Below, piece after piece: positions 43,401 through 54,100 of a stretch of 64,000 nucleotides of DNA. The translations under genes and the position numbers were made by a program. The notes under the pieces were generated by a model, which saw only the letters and a program-made list of their open reading frames with translations, was not told the origin of the DNA and did no database searches. Each line of letters opens with the position of its first letter. Position 1 is the first letter of the stretch. The stretch is from Saturnia japonica (taxonomy: Eukaryota; Arthropoda; Insecta; Lepidoptera; Saturniidae): contig CM065307.1 in the NCBI GenBank assembly GCA_033032175.1, forward strand, positions 3,968,001 to 4,032,000. Reading direction: 5' to 3'.

Positions 43401-46400
43401 AATACAGCATAATTTAAAAAAAAAAAAATCTAATTATAAAGTACGTAACAAAAACGACGCAATAGGGTCCCATGACGTTATCATTAATTTTTACAAGATT
43501 TATAACTAAGGCAAGAGTCTAATGTTCATATTTCCTGAATGGTGATGTCACGTTTTCTATTCGGCGCTTCAAATCGCGTGACTCATAGACAAAAATATTA
43601 ATATTCCAAAGGGAAAATGAAATAAATACTCAATTACTTTTTCCAGATTTGTATTGTTTTAGGTTTTTTATATATAGACCAATATTACTCAATAATTTTT
43701 AAACATACAGTCACCTCGCGGGTTATAAACCCAATAAAGCTTTGACTTAACTGTTTCTCAAACCTTGTTTCCTTGGGCCTTTTATTTCACACTTAATAGC
43801 TATTTCAAAAGGTTTGCAGGATTATTACATTTATACAATACAAGAAAAAAGTTTTTTATTTATTCCTTACCAGCCACAGATAATAAATGTTACATGTTAA
43901 AAGTTACAGATTGAAGAAGTCAAAGTGAAAGAGGAACCAATAAGTGAAGACGAAGATTTAGGAATGGTACCCGACTTGCCTTTAGAGTGTATGCTTTGTA
44001 TGAAAAGCTTTAACAGTGTTTCTGGACTCAAAGTAAGTTTTTTTTTTCAGTCTTTTTAATTTTTATTCTTTTGTTTGTAATAAGTTTTAAACCAACATTT
44101 TAAAATTAAATTAAATTAATTGTTTAAATACGTCACTGTCCACCACTTGTGTTGCCGTGTAATAATAGTGCGCCACAATTGCCTGACATAGTCCAACATC
44201 TACTTATTGATTGGGCATGTCGGAGACCATTTTGTCAAGGCAATAAAGAAAATTAACAAAGTTGGCCGCAACATAAACAATGAGATAGATCAAGTCAAAG
44301 CATTTCAGAATTTTCAAATTAAAAAGTTTAGTGACAATGACATGTTCCATTCTTTTTTTCTTGTATCTCCCCTTTCGCCAGTGTCATTTTCGAAATTTGA
44401 ATCGGAACGGTGACTTTGAGGCTTAACAAATTGACTTCTATACATTTAATGCTAATATTTATCAGTGAAAATTGAATGGTGCGTGTTGGAATACATGTGA
44501 AAGAAGGGGCCTCCAAAAAACTTCAGAAAGCAGAGGTCTGGTGGGTCACTTATTCTCTCATTATTTCCGTATCATTGTGCATATATTGTAATCGACCTAG
44601 TAAAGTGGCCCGAACTAATTATCAGGCCAGTTTTGAAAAAGAAGGGGACCAGCACTTACATGCTGATTGATTCTTTTATTGTTCCAGGCGCACGTTGTAT
44701 CACAACATTCCTATAAATCGGTGAAAAGAAAGACTGACGGTGGATCATCACCAAAGAAAAAAAATAGGCATATATGTGTTACATGTAGATGTAGTGAGTA
44801 AAATTTTTATATAAATTAAGAGTTTAAAATACCCCAAAAACTAAATACGAGATAAATTTACTAAAATATTGCCATAGTCAGCTATCTGACTGCCTTTCAA
44901 TAGAGACCAGATATGTTTAGTCGGAACATGCTGAATGTATTGGATTTAAGTGATATTTTTTCTAAATTTATATATTATCTATTTTATCTACCACTAACTA
45001 GTCCCCACAAGCATTATATTCTTTACAGTAGTCGACCATAGTGCCATCTATCCTGTAAATACCGTCATTATAAATTTTCCAGGGCTGTAACAAATATAAC
45101 AAAAAAAAGAATAATTTATATCCATCATTCTTATCCTGAGTTCATAAAAAATCAAATGGAAAAAGTAGTTTCTGTTTTCCCAGAATTTGCTGGCAACTAT
45201 CAAATTTTTCTAATACCCTAAAAACGTTACTATTATATTATTAAGTGAAGCAAAAACTTTATACCCATTTTTAAGCGTATTGCGTGCAAGGAAAACAGAT
45301 TTGGCATGGTTAAAGTTTGTATGGAGAAGCAGTGCAGAAAGCTAAAATTTATCTATAATATCTGTTACTAATATATTAAATTAAATTAATTAATACTGCA
45401 AATCCTGACCTGACCAGTGCCATTGAAATAGACCCCCCAAAATATTGGTATTGTTACTCAATGAAAAGTAACAGTAATAATATTCTTTGTTTAGGTTCAT
45501 ACTGCAAATATCAAACAGAAAATAGTCTATGATTAAATAGTCGGGTCGAATATCGATTATTGGGCGACCGCTAGTTCAGACTATTACCAACATAAAAAAA
45601 GCCAAATTGGCAGTCCGTTCTGAAGTGATGTGATCATATAGATAAAACAAGTTTTGGTTAGGTCGGAATCAAATATGGATGAAATTGTGTCTCCATATTA
45701 TTTATGTTTCCAGGTTTCGCAACATCAACAGATTTAATGGTACACGAGACGCGGCATAACGCGTACGCGTGCTACGTCTGTAATGATGCCAAGTTCGACA
45801 CGTTCGAACTGCTCACCAAGCACAGGAAGAAGTGTAAATCGGCCGGTTCGAAAACTGTGCAGAGGCCCAAGACCTTGGAGGACGTCAAGAGGTAGGTGGC
45901 ATTTTATTCATTGTAACTTTGGTTCCGGAAAGAACATTTATGTGAGTGGTAGGACTTGTAGGACATTACAATTGTGTCCTAATGGATTGCAACCAGGGTT
46001 GGCATGTTTATAACAAAGTGTTTAAAACAAGAGTTTTTAACAGTATTTATAACAGTTTTTAAAAACAATGTTTTAAACATGTTTAGAACGGAGTTCAATA
46101 AAACAGACTGCAACAAACTAGTGTTGGTAAAACATTGATTAATCAAACAATCGCTTATTGGGATAAAACTACCATAATCGAATTTCAAAACATAATACTA
46201 GGTATTTTTGTGATTACAACAACGATCATGCATTCCATACTAACAAGCAATAGATAGTCAATCAATTGAAAATTTATAGGTAATGTACATTTTTAATAAA
46301 TAAAAATAGGTATATTGAAATTTTAAAACAAATTCTGAATTGTATTATTGAAAGGTAATGAAAACGAAATGATAGGGTAAATCAGGGGTAAACATAATTT

Positions 46401-47158
46401 TATATTAACGTTTGTTTTATCGGTAGCTGTAGCATTAAGGTCGAAAATAAACCTACATATTAGTGAATTTACTACAATACAATGTTGTCTAAGTATGAAA
46501 TTTTAAATATCTGTTGAATGGGGATGCCCGGGGTCAAGGTCAAACGCCCTAAGGCTTGTTACCACCCAGGTAACAATATGTATAAATTTGAGCTTTACAA
46601 CTCAAAATACAAAAAAGTTATGAAGAAAAGAAAGTTCATTTTCATACATTTGAAATTTACAAGTCCATAGTATATGGTAAAAGTAAACAAAGCTTGATAT
46701 TGTAAAATAATTCTATGATATGACCGTTTTGACAAAACTGTATACTTAGAACTATGAAATAACATTTCATTTTTCATAAAATCCTATGAAAAGCTCTCTG
46801 ATTTCAGATTTCCGTCCACTGTGTGGCGTGGTCAGGCTTAACATTACTATATAGCATTCTTCATATTATATTATATAACTTTAGTTTGCTTTTTGTATAT
46901 AATTTAACATGAAATTTTTTAATACATTACAATTATTACAGGCCGCAAGTGTCACCGCTGCCACTCTCACAGACGTCAACACCTGATTATGTGAATGACA
47001 CAAAGAAAGAGGACATAAAATGTACACCCAGTGTAGAAGTGCTTTTTAAAATACAATCAATTAGTGAACAAACCAATATTGTGGACAGTGATTTAGATAC
47101 GGAAATGAAAGTCGAACCTCTGGATAGTAATTTCAGTGAAGATGAAGTGATAAACTAG
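31309..47158 (+). CDS. Composite transcription-factor gene: THAP + ZAD + three C2H2-type zinc fingers
   Basis: Alternative first exons A (31309-31491) and B (31779-31991), then common exons 32519-32756, 37923-38013, 39581-39791, 40837-41197, 43076-43149, 43910-44032, 44688-44793, 45714-45891, 46942-47158 (stop TAG). Every junction has AG/GT borders and phases agree throughout. Exon 32519 completes the THAP fold (LENDMENYM, CIPTKF). Exons 39581 and 40837 encode a ZAD, an arthropod dimerisation domain with Cys pairs CRAC and CLMC. Fingers: CMLCMKSF...HVVSQH, CVTCRCSF...HETRH, CYVCNDAKF...HRKKC (the last ligand Cys). Acidic VKQE/VKVEPEE-like patches resemble SUMO-acceptor sites. Probable nuclear DNA-binding regulator, target unknown. 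Candidate poly(A) signals: 47207-47212 and 47326-47335. Confidence 0.85.
31779..31991 (+). CDS. Alternative THAP first exon B
   Basis: Starts MTSTSLHGKYSNYHYC and ends FFCEDHFD with donor GAT/GTAAGT in phase 0. Contains C-x4-C (CIVRDC), SIKTPGKLW, TWLKLA and C-x2-H. It joins exon 32519 as HFD-LENDMENYM, the more usual THAP wording. It lies 287 bp downstream of exon A and has its own ATG, so a separate promoter or splice choice could select it. Confidence 0.8.
32135..32300 (+). repeat. 82-bp tandem duplication
   Basis: Two adjacent copies (32135-32216 and 32217-32298) of a unit starting 'attgtgaatttctcactcc' and ending 'atggcagacagcattc', with few differences. It lies in the intron between THAP exon B and the shared exon. 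A related piece ('aatgctgtcagccat') occurs inverted at about 31669. Confidence 0.8.
33041..33290 (+). mobile_element. MITE with perfect 15-bp terminal inverted repeats
   Basis: TTGCACCAACTCAAT at 33041-33055 is the exact reverse complement of ATTGAGTTGGTGCAA at 33276-33290. The 250-bp body is non-coding and matches the inverted copy at 8882-9093. A partial repeat of the left end lies just upstream (33020-33038). Superfamily not assigned; no clear target duplication. Confidence 0.75.
34676..34853 (-). repeat. Dispersed repeat family X, copy 2
   Basis: Reverse complement of the 2514-2705 text: 'atgttcagccataacttc', 'gatacctcaag', 'aagatacaccagggaactc' and 'gaagttggtttt' are all recognisable. 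Confidence 0.7.
37612..37800 (+). repeat. Dispersed repeat pair, copy 1
   Basis: Shares 'aaatacaatgttcta', 'atattggtccttagtatat' and 'gcaatagcatatgcctatc' with 53055-53220. Non-coding. Confidence 0.6.
38560..38641 (+). repeat. Retroposon 3' tail with poly(A)
   Basis: 'ggccggcaaggcatctgcga', 'gtgccacctgcccatttgcc', then an A run at about 38628-38639. This is a recurrent 3'-terminal sequence of lepidopteran LINE/SINE copies. The copy is heavily 5'-truncated. Confidence 0.55.
38932..39096 (-). pseudogene. Unidentified coding-like fragment on the antisense strand of an intron
   Basis: The minus-strand frame from about 39096 reads WPKAPVTIQGIYNPSQVEAV, then YSNIRREHTRRETVSELY, and stops at 38932-38934 (TGA). 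Composition is protein-like and GC content is higher than the flanks. AATAAA occurs about 40 bp after the stop on the same strand. No start codon or good splice acceptor at its 5' end, so it may be a truncated retrocopy or the last exon of an unseen antisense gene. I do not recognise the family. Confidence 0.35.
40258..40400 (+). repeat. CR1-like LINE 3' UTR fragment, copy 1
   Basis: 'atttaggccttaagaaggca', 'ttatgaacgtcaaaac', 'gccggttcggaa' and 'gaaccgataaggaactcg' follow a repeat widespread in Lepidoptera. A second, more diverged copy lies at 48050-48190. Family name is from general recollection. Confidence 0.5.
41379..41575 (+). repeat. Dispersed repeat family X, copy 3
   Basis: 'tgattttgaagtgtttcc', 'tggtgtatcttcaaagttg', 'ccaatgccaatgaaatta' and 'gctgaacatcaata' identify the family. 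Confidence 0.75.
42002..42879 (-). mobile_element. TRIM (terminal-repeat retrotransposon in miniature)
   Basis: Two 194-bp direct repeats, 42002-42195 and 42686-42879, begin TGTGGAAG and end GCTACA (the TG...CA rule) and enclose a 490-bp interior with no coding capacity. GTAC flanks both sides, a probable 4-bp target duplication. The LTRs differ at about four sites. Orientation is minus, set by a primer-binding site next to the right LTR. Size, paired LTRs, PBS and lack of ORFs define a TRIM. It depends on another element's proteins; a related LTR piece lies at 30763-30810. Confidence 0.87.
42649..42684 (-). promoter_or_regulatory. TRIM primer-binding site matching tRNA-Trp
   Basis: On the plus strand the interior ends ...GTTCAAATCACG then TCGGGGTCACCA one base before the right LTR. 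This is the 3' part of tRNA-Trp with its CCA, so the minus strand carries TGGTGACCCCGACGTGAT, an 18-base PBS (42667-42684). The match continues another 18 bases or so through the T-arm and variable loop to 'agaaggttgcgt'. The tRNA sequence is from general knowledge of animal tRNA-Trp. Confidence 0.8.
43150..46941. other. Later introns of the composite gene
   Basis: Four introns (43150-43909, 44033-44687, 44794-45713, 45892-46941). AT-rich, with no repeats or extra exons recognised. 44160-44660 has somewhat higher complexity and chance open frames on both strands, without a match I recognise. Confidence 0.35.
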
Positions 47159-47325
47159 TGTTTTTTTTAAAATAGTAACTGTGATTTGTGGTTTTTTTAG
47201 TCACAGAATAAATAAGTACAGAAAGCCCACTGTGGCGGACCTTGGTTTTAGTTTTCTATGCCAGACTGTCATGCTAGGGCTGGCATTTGTAATATTGTAT
47301 GAAATCACACATTTATTTGTATTTA

Positions 47326-47335
47326 AATAAATAAA
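47326..47335 (+). terminator. Polyadenylation signal of the composite gene
   Basis: Overlapping AATAAATAAA about 170 bases after the TAG stop, followed by a T/G-containing stretch. A nearer AATAAA lies at 47207-47212. Confidence 0.55.
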
Positions 47336-50300
47336 AGTCTGTAAATTAATTACTGAAAAAATGTTCAAATGTGTATAAAACAGAACTACATATTAATTTT
47401 ATGTAGTATAAACAAAGACATACACAATATTTTTGTAATATCCTTTACTTATTCATTTTCAATTCGGAACCTATTGTCACCCAAAAAAAAACATATATTG
47501 GGGACACTCATAATTAGCATTCAATGGACTTGATTGAGATCCTCATACTGGCATGTATGAGTGGGTGCAGCGGGACTTCTGTACCTATTTATTTTTTGTT
47601 TTAACTGAATGTTTACCTTCTCAGTGTTTAAAACATAGACCAATGATTAAAAGTGAAAATCAAGCAACCAATATGTGTGAAGTGTATTTATCGCTGAAAT
47701 ATGAAGTATTAACTTTGAAGAGCGAACTGTGTGTCGCACAAACACCCCCAGATTACAGGTTTAGTTGTTTGATTTCGAATAATTAATTGATTATTCTTTT
47801 ATTAAAACATTTATGCATACGATTTACATCAAGCAGTAATACATATCTACAAGGATGTAGCTAGGAGTTTGGGAAGGGGTGGAGGGGTTGTTGGCTGGCA
47901 GGCCAGGAAAAATGAATATGCAATATATTATTCTCTCTATTATAGTTTTAATATTTGAATCTTCATTGACAACATCTTCAAAGTTCCTAAAAGCAATACA
48001 TATATTGTTTTTTCAAGCAAAGCGTTCACATAATCAATCAATATAAATAAAATTTAGGCCATAACATAGTTTTATGAACTTTAAAACACTTGTTCGGATA
48101 ACATCGTCATTGAGAATAGTCAATAAGGTACTCAATAAGATTTGTCATTTTCATTCCCTATATATTTATTTGTAAAGATACATAATATTTACTATTAATG
48201 TTGGATTATTTGCCTTCCATGGAGTCAAGTCATTTACTAAGCTGCTTACCCAAACCCTGCTAGAGGGGGTTACTTGCCCCATGTCCATACCTGGCTATGT
48301 CCTTGTATTTATAAATTTGAGTGGTCTATGTTACTGATGTACTCATTTAAAGAACCGCCATATTTAATCTAACATAACCTAGGTGCATGAATTAAAATTG
48401 TAATAAATCTCTAGCAAATGTTAATATGAACAATTCATATAGCCTATATGTAAATATTGATGTTTTATAGTATAATTTTAGATTAAGAAACCCTATAGGG
48501 GGTCTTAAAATTAATTAGTTTTTTTTAAATTCAGATCTTGAAATTATAAAGGCTTTTTTATGATGACATCCCAGTTAAAAAAATACAACATTAATTAATT
48601 TATTTATTTTCTACTTGTAAATACTGAGTACCTTCTGGAAGAACTTTTTTCTCAGCAGCAATGACGTTTTATAAGTAGACACGTTATACTCTCACTAAAA
48701 TCAATTTGAAAATGGTACAAATTTTCTTATCAGCATGTTGAAACAAAAGAGATAGGAAATCACAGCGTGAGGCAGAAAGTCTGTTGTCAAAAAAGGACAA
48801 AGTTTCTCCTCACTCACGAAAGTCGAAAGTGAATTGAAGGCAATTGCCCATTGTTCACGATTTCATTTAAAGCGCGTCAATGCGGTATCTACTTACAAAA
48901 TATCATTGCCCACCAGTGAGAAATTTACAGGCTGGTATAAATAATAATTGTATTTGCTTTATTTCAAAATTAGTTTGCTCTCTAGGAATATATTGTCATT
49001 TGAGATGTACAATTTGTGAGGCATTTTTTTTTGTTAAATACTTTTATCATGTTTGCTTTTAAATGGAAAAAATATACAATTCTTATGTATGTTGTCAGAA
49101 AGTTTAACTTCAGCAAGTTTTAAAAATCAGAACAGACCTATTTGTATACCTGTTAACGTATTTCATTACGTAATAATTTATTTAATAATCTGTTAAAGGA
49201 ATAATAATAATAATAAAACATTTTTAATTAATAACAGCTTAGTGTTAGTTTTCCTATTCTCAGCAACCCCTCATCCTGGCAATAATTGTATTTTGCGTAT
49301 TCATGATTATACATTATTTTCCAATTATTGAACCAAGTAGGTACCATATAAATATGTAATGTTGATACATGTCGAAATGAAAAAAGGCTCAAGATAAGCT
49401 TTTTAAAACATTGTTCTTTTTTTCTATCACAATATTTGCTAGGAACTCGATGCAAATACACTGTTTCCATAGACTTAATTAAATTATATAACTTATTTAT
49501 TAAAGTGGATTTGATTGTTATTAAAATAAAGCTTAAACAAAATACTAAAATAAATTAGGGTTGCCAGTAATTGGATCCCTGTCAATAATTCGTGGTTTTA
49601 CCCTATGCCTATACCAAGGACTTGGATTTTTTTTTGCTATCATTAATATAATAAAATAAAATAAACCTCTATAAACACTATCAATGAAATCCAAAGAAAT
49701 ATATTCAGTCTTCTTTCAAATAAGACAAGTTATTTAAAATCAAAACCATCCCGTAGGAATTATGTCTAGGCTTTTAGAAAATCATAAATTTTTACTAATT
49801 AGTCTTGTATACTGAATTTCGGAAGTGATATTCAGTTAATATTATGCACTCAGCAAATCGTAAACTTTCCTTAAGTCTTTTTGGGTTTTAATGATTTTCA
49901 TTTTAAATAAATATTGATATCTATACTATATATACGTTTGTAATAATTTTGATGAATGAATTGTGATGTATAAACGTGGACAACTATATAAATATCTATT
50001 GTTGCCTTGGCAATACGATTTTTCCTGACATTCCCTATTTGCACAGGCAACTGCTGTGGAATATACATACAGTTTTATAGTAATTTGTTTAATATTTTCC
50101 ATTTTACTTGACATTGTTATCAAGAGATTATCAATTTTTTTATTTTTTTAAAGGCAATGTTTATTCTTTAACGAAATTTTTATTAAAATACATTGTTTGG
50201 ACTCTTGAGGATTCTTACACAATTATCAAATGAAACGAGTTTTATGGTTCTATCTAATGAATTTAATGGGACGATTAATAAACTGTCAAAGTAAAAAATA

Positions 50301-50997
50301 TGCTATATTTTAATAAGGTTTATGGGCCGATTTTTCAATTGTGTAATAATTTTTTAATTTTGACAATTTCTCCACACATTATTATCTGTCAAAACATAAA
50401 AATTATCCCTCGAATAAAGTTGTCTGCCGACTGAAAAGTCGCCCCTTAATGATGTATGTAATTAAGTAATGTATTCTTTACATAATTTGAACTTGGTTTA
50501 TAGAATTAATTTTTATGGTATGGCGCAGCGATACGTTTGATCGTATGGCGGTACCCTGAGCCGCGCCGCCTGTATTACCTACCATGTACCTAAGTTTCCT
50601 CATTTATTGTCATGTAATGTAATCTCGATACCTAATAACACCGTCAAGAATTCGACGGGATTTTTAATACACACTGTATAGATGAATTTAATTTTATTTA
50701 TGACTAACCCGACTTGCACAACAGCCGAAAAAATGTTTGATATGAAAATTAAATCTGAGAATCTGATTAAACATTACCAATGTTAGTTATACAAATAAGT
50801 GTTTATTATGGGGCTAAATATGTCGCATTGATACACAAATTATTTTTCCAAACAGTTTATTTTATATTACATTGTCTATTTAAACTCGCATCACATCTAT
50901 ATAAATGCGTTATCAAAAATAGCTATTCATGATTTTAAAGAAAATTTGGATAATTTGACAAACTCGTGAAAATATAAGGCAAATATTCTTTATAAAT
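47336..50997. other. Intergenic region between two convergent genes
   Basis: AT-rich, 3.7 kb. Contains a diverged CR1-like fragment at 48050-48190 ('taggccataacatag', 'ttcggataacatcg', 'caataaggtactcaataag'). No coding exon, tRNA or other element recognised. Confidence 0.45.
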
Positions 50998-51007
50998 TTT
51001 ATTTATT
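50998..51007 (-). terminator. Polyadenylation signal of TMBIM4
   Basis: Minus strand reads AATAAATAAA about 155 bases after the stop codon; appropriate distance and context. Confidence 0.55.
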
Positions 51008-51162
51008 AAACATGAAATATATTATATCATTTTGAATTAATTTTAACAACGTCTTTTTTTAATTTTTACAATATTTGTTGTGAAATTTACAATAAGTTAC
51101 TTGAAATGCTTCAGAAAAATCACTTTGTGCAGTTCTTTTAATACTTGAAAAACATTTATAAT

Positions 51163-54100
51163 TTAATTCCTATTCAGCTCATTGAGAATGCGCAGAATGT
51201 ATAAGAACAAATTAAGAATGTCCATGTAAAGATTAATGGTGGCCAATATATACTCTTCCGGTGATAGCGAAGTCATCATTTGCTGCGTGTCAAATATAAG
51301 GAAGAGACTGAAGAGAATCGCACCCGTAAACGAAAGGGCGATTTCAAACGCCGAACTCTGAATGAAGATTTGCAGCAAACCACCAATTATAAGCACCGAT
51401 AACCCAGCCACAATCCTGAAATAACATTATTCATTGATATTTTGGTAGAAATAACGTTTTCATGTGTTGCTAGTTAATAGAATTTTAATAAAAGGGATGA
51501 CTTAATCAATCGTAAAACAGTAGGAGACATTACTGTTAAAAAAAAAAAAAAAATCATTGAATCCACCAAAGTTGAAGGCCAAACAAGGTAGACGCATCAG
51601 TCATGGACCAATCGAAGCATTCCTTTTTTTGTAGGTTATTTATTTTGCAATTAGTTTGCCATACATATTAATTTATTCCTCATAAAAATTTCGATAGTTT
51701 TACACAAAGTTTAAAAAAATATTGTCTACACGGATGCATTGGCGATGTTTCTCGTATAAAATTAACACGGGTGAAACCGTGGGGCACAGCTAGTTAATAA
51801 ATATAAATGCAATTCAGTAGGTAATAATTAGAACGTGAAATAAGCAGTAGCATGTCGCTACAAAAACTAATGTGATAACATTATCACCAAGTTTGACATT
51901 TTACTTAAAAAGACTGCAAAAGGCATTAAAGTTTCCACAGATAAAGTTACTAAAACAATTTTAAATATAAAAATCTACAATGCTAAATAAGTAGACTATT
52001 ATATAGCCATTATTTTTCATTTAAAACCCATGCTGTTTTTAAACGACCGCGAAAAAGTAGGGTTATGTTTCTCGAGCGTATGTAGGTATGTATGTCTATT
52101 TCTTTGTCACGCTCTGTAACCAAAACGGTTTGATGGATTTTAGCAAACGAGGTATGGTTAGATTCGTCTTAATTGTAGGAGTGACACAGGCTATATAATA
52201 TTTAAACACGACATCCGGAAATCGAAATAAAAAGAAAAATAGGAAAATATATTTTTCTAGTCAAGTGTTATTGTTGCAGTCGGGTTCTGTTTCCTTTTTA
52301 ATAATTTAGTTTTTTTATACTTAGTGATGTCATTGTGCCTAATGGTTCGCACTTTACAGTTCAAGAACAACTGCGACCATTAAAAGATTGGCAAAGCCTC
52401 TCTCGGATGCTGGATATATATACCTCCGGATCCCGAAAACAAACTAAAAGAGAGTCACTCTTACGGGTTTATCGCTATATGCATGGTGGTGACGATCCAG
52501 TCGGGTACAGGTCCATACAATTCCGCTTGATTAGTGCGCGACACACCTAAGCGTGCCAACCCTGATATATGGTGGTCGCGATCCAGCAATAGTAAATTTT
52601 GAAGAACCCGTTTGTGAAATTTGAAATAAAAAATTGTATCACACGTGACATTGGCGAAAATTAATATTATGGATTATAAATACTTTGAAACTCACCCGTA
52701 ACCAATGAAAGAGAAGTCTCGTTTAGTGTTTAGCGTGTAGAGTGTGAGCGAGAAAACAACAACGAACGTAAGTACGAACGCTTGAAGGACGATTGCTGTG
52801 TTGTAATAAGAAACAACCACACCTATCGTGAAGGCTTGCACTGCCGTCTGGAAATTTTAATGACAATATTAAAAGAGAATCATCAACTTAACAATAACGA
52901 AGTTTTTTGTTCGTTTGTTGAAACACGCTAATCTCTGGAACTATCAGTTGGTTTCGAAAAAATATTTTTGTATGATAGTCAGATTTACGAGGAATAGGCT
53001 ATCTAATATTACACTACAACTCTCAGCTAGCCCTAAATATTGATTTTTGTTAAGTAAATTTGAAGTGGAAGCCCCCGAACTGCTTTATCCGCGTGCGCTG
53101 GCGTAATGGTTCGTAACGTAAATACAATGTTCTACAAAATATTGGCCCTTAGTATATCTGAAATAAAGTCCGCGATAGCATATGTCTATCAATTATACAT
53201 AAGCCACAAATTTTTTCGAAATTGTTTTGTTGCAGATTAAAAATTGAGTTATGAGCATTATTTTTAGGCTTGGCATATTAATCCTTTCAAACAAAGGCTA
53301 CTTCATCATATAGACAATTTTATGAAGTTAAACTTGGCCCTTTATAGCATGTTATTTAGACACATAGTTAAGTAGATAATGCAAAATTAAAATAATTTAA
53401 CACTCGGCTCCAGTCCATGATTATAGTACTATAATCTACGTGGGCGCGTTAGCGGTGCGGTGTTTAATTTGAGAAAATAGGACCTACGACCTTTCAATGG
53501 TAGGTCTAGTACCAGTGTGTTATCAGACTTATTATGTTCAAAATACTATCCACCCCAGCTTGCGTTAAAGGGATGCTAGTCTAGGCTAGGATGGTAGGAA
53601 GAAAAGCTTGTGGTATTTACAGGGTTGGATTATTCTTAACATTAATTCATCTCTACACAATCATCAACAACTAGTATATGTAATAATGTTCTATATTCAC
53701 AGAGGCAATAAATCATCTCTACACAGTCATCAACAACTAGTATATAAAATAATGATCTATACTCACAGAGACAGTAATTCATCTCTACACAATCATCAAC
53801 AACTAGTATATAAAATAATATTCTATACTCACAGAGGCAGTAAATCATCTCTACACAAACATCAACAACTAGTGTATAAAATAATGTTCTATACTCACAA
53901 AGGCAGCTAGCAGGTATAAGTTAGCAGGCGATTCCTGTCTCTTGACAAGGAGTGCGAACAGTGTAATCATGCTCAAAATGAAAGCTAAGAATATCATCCA
54001 ATCACTGAAATAATTAATTATAATTACACAAAGGTGTTAAAGTTTCGCGTCTTAATTATTTATACTGTATTTTTTTTAAATATGAATCAGTTGTAAGTAG

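Noticed and set aside
47553..47786. 77-aa open frame after the composite gene
   Set aside because: It lies beyond the poly(A) signals and has no recognisable features.
53642..53905. CRISPR-like array
   Set aside because: Units are contiguous without spacers and the genome is eukaryotic; it is a minisatellite.
53608..53910. Repetitive 100-aa plus-strand and 68-aa minus-strand proteins
   Set aside because: The open frames follow from a 66-bp repeat period divisible by three; the array is intronic.
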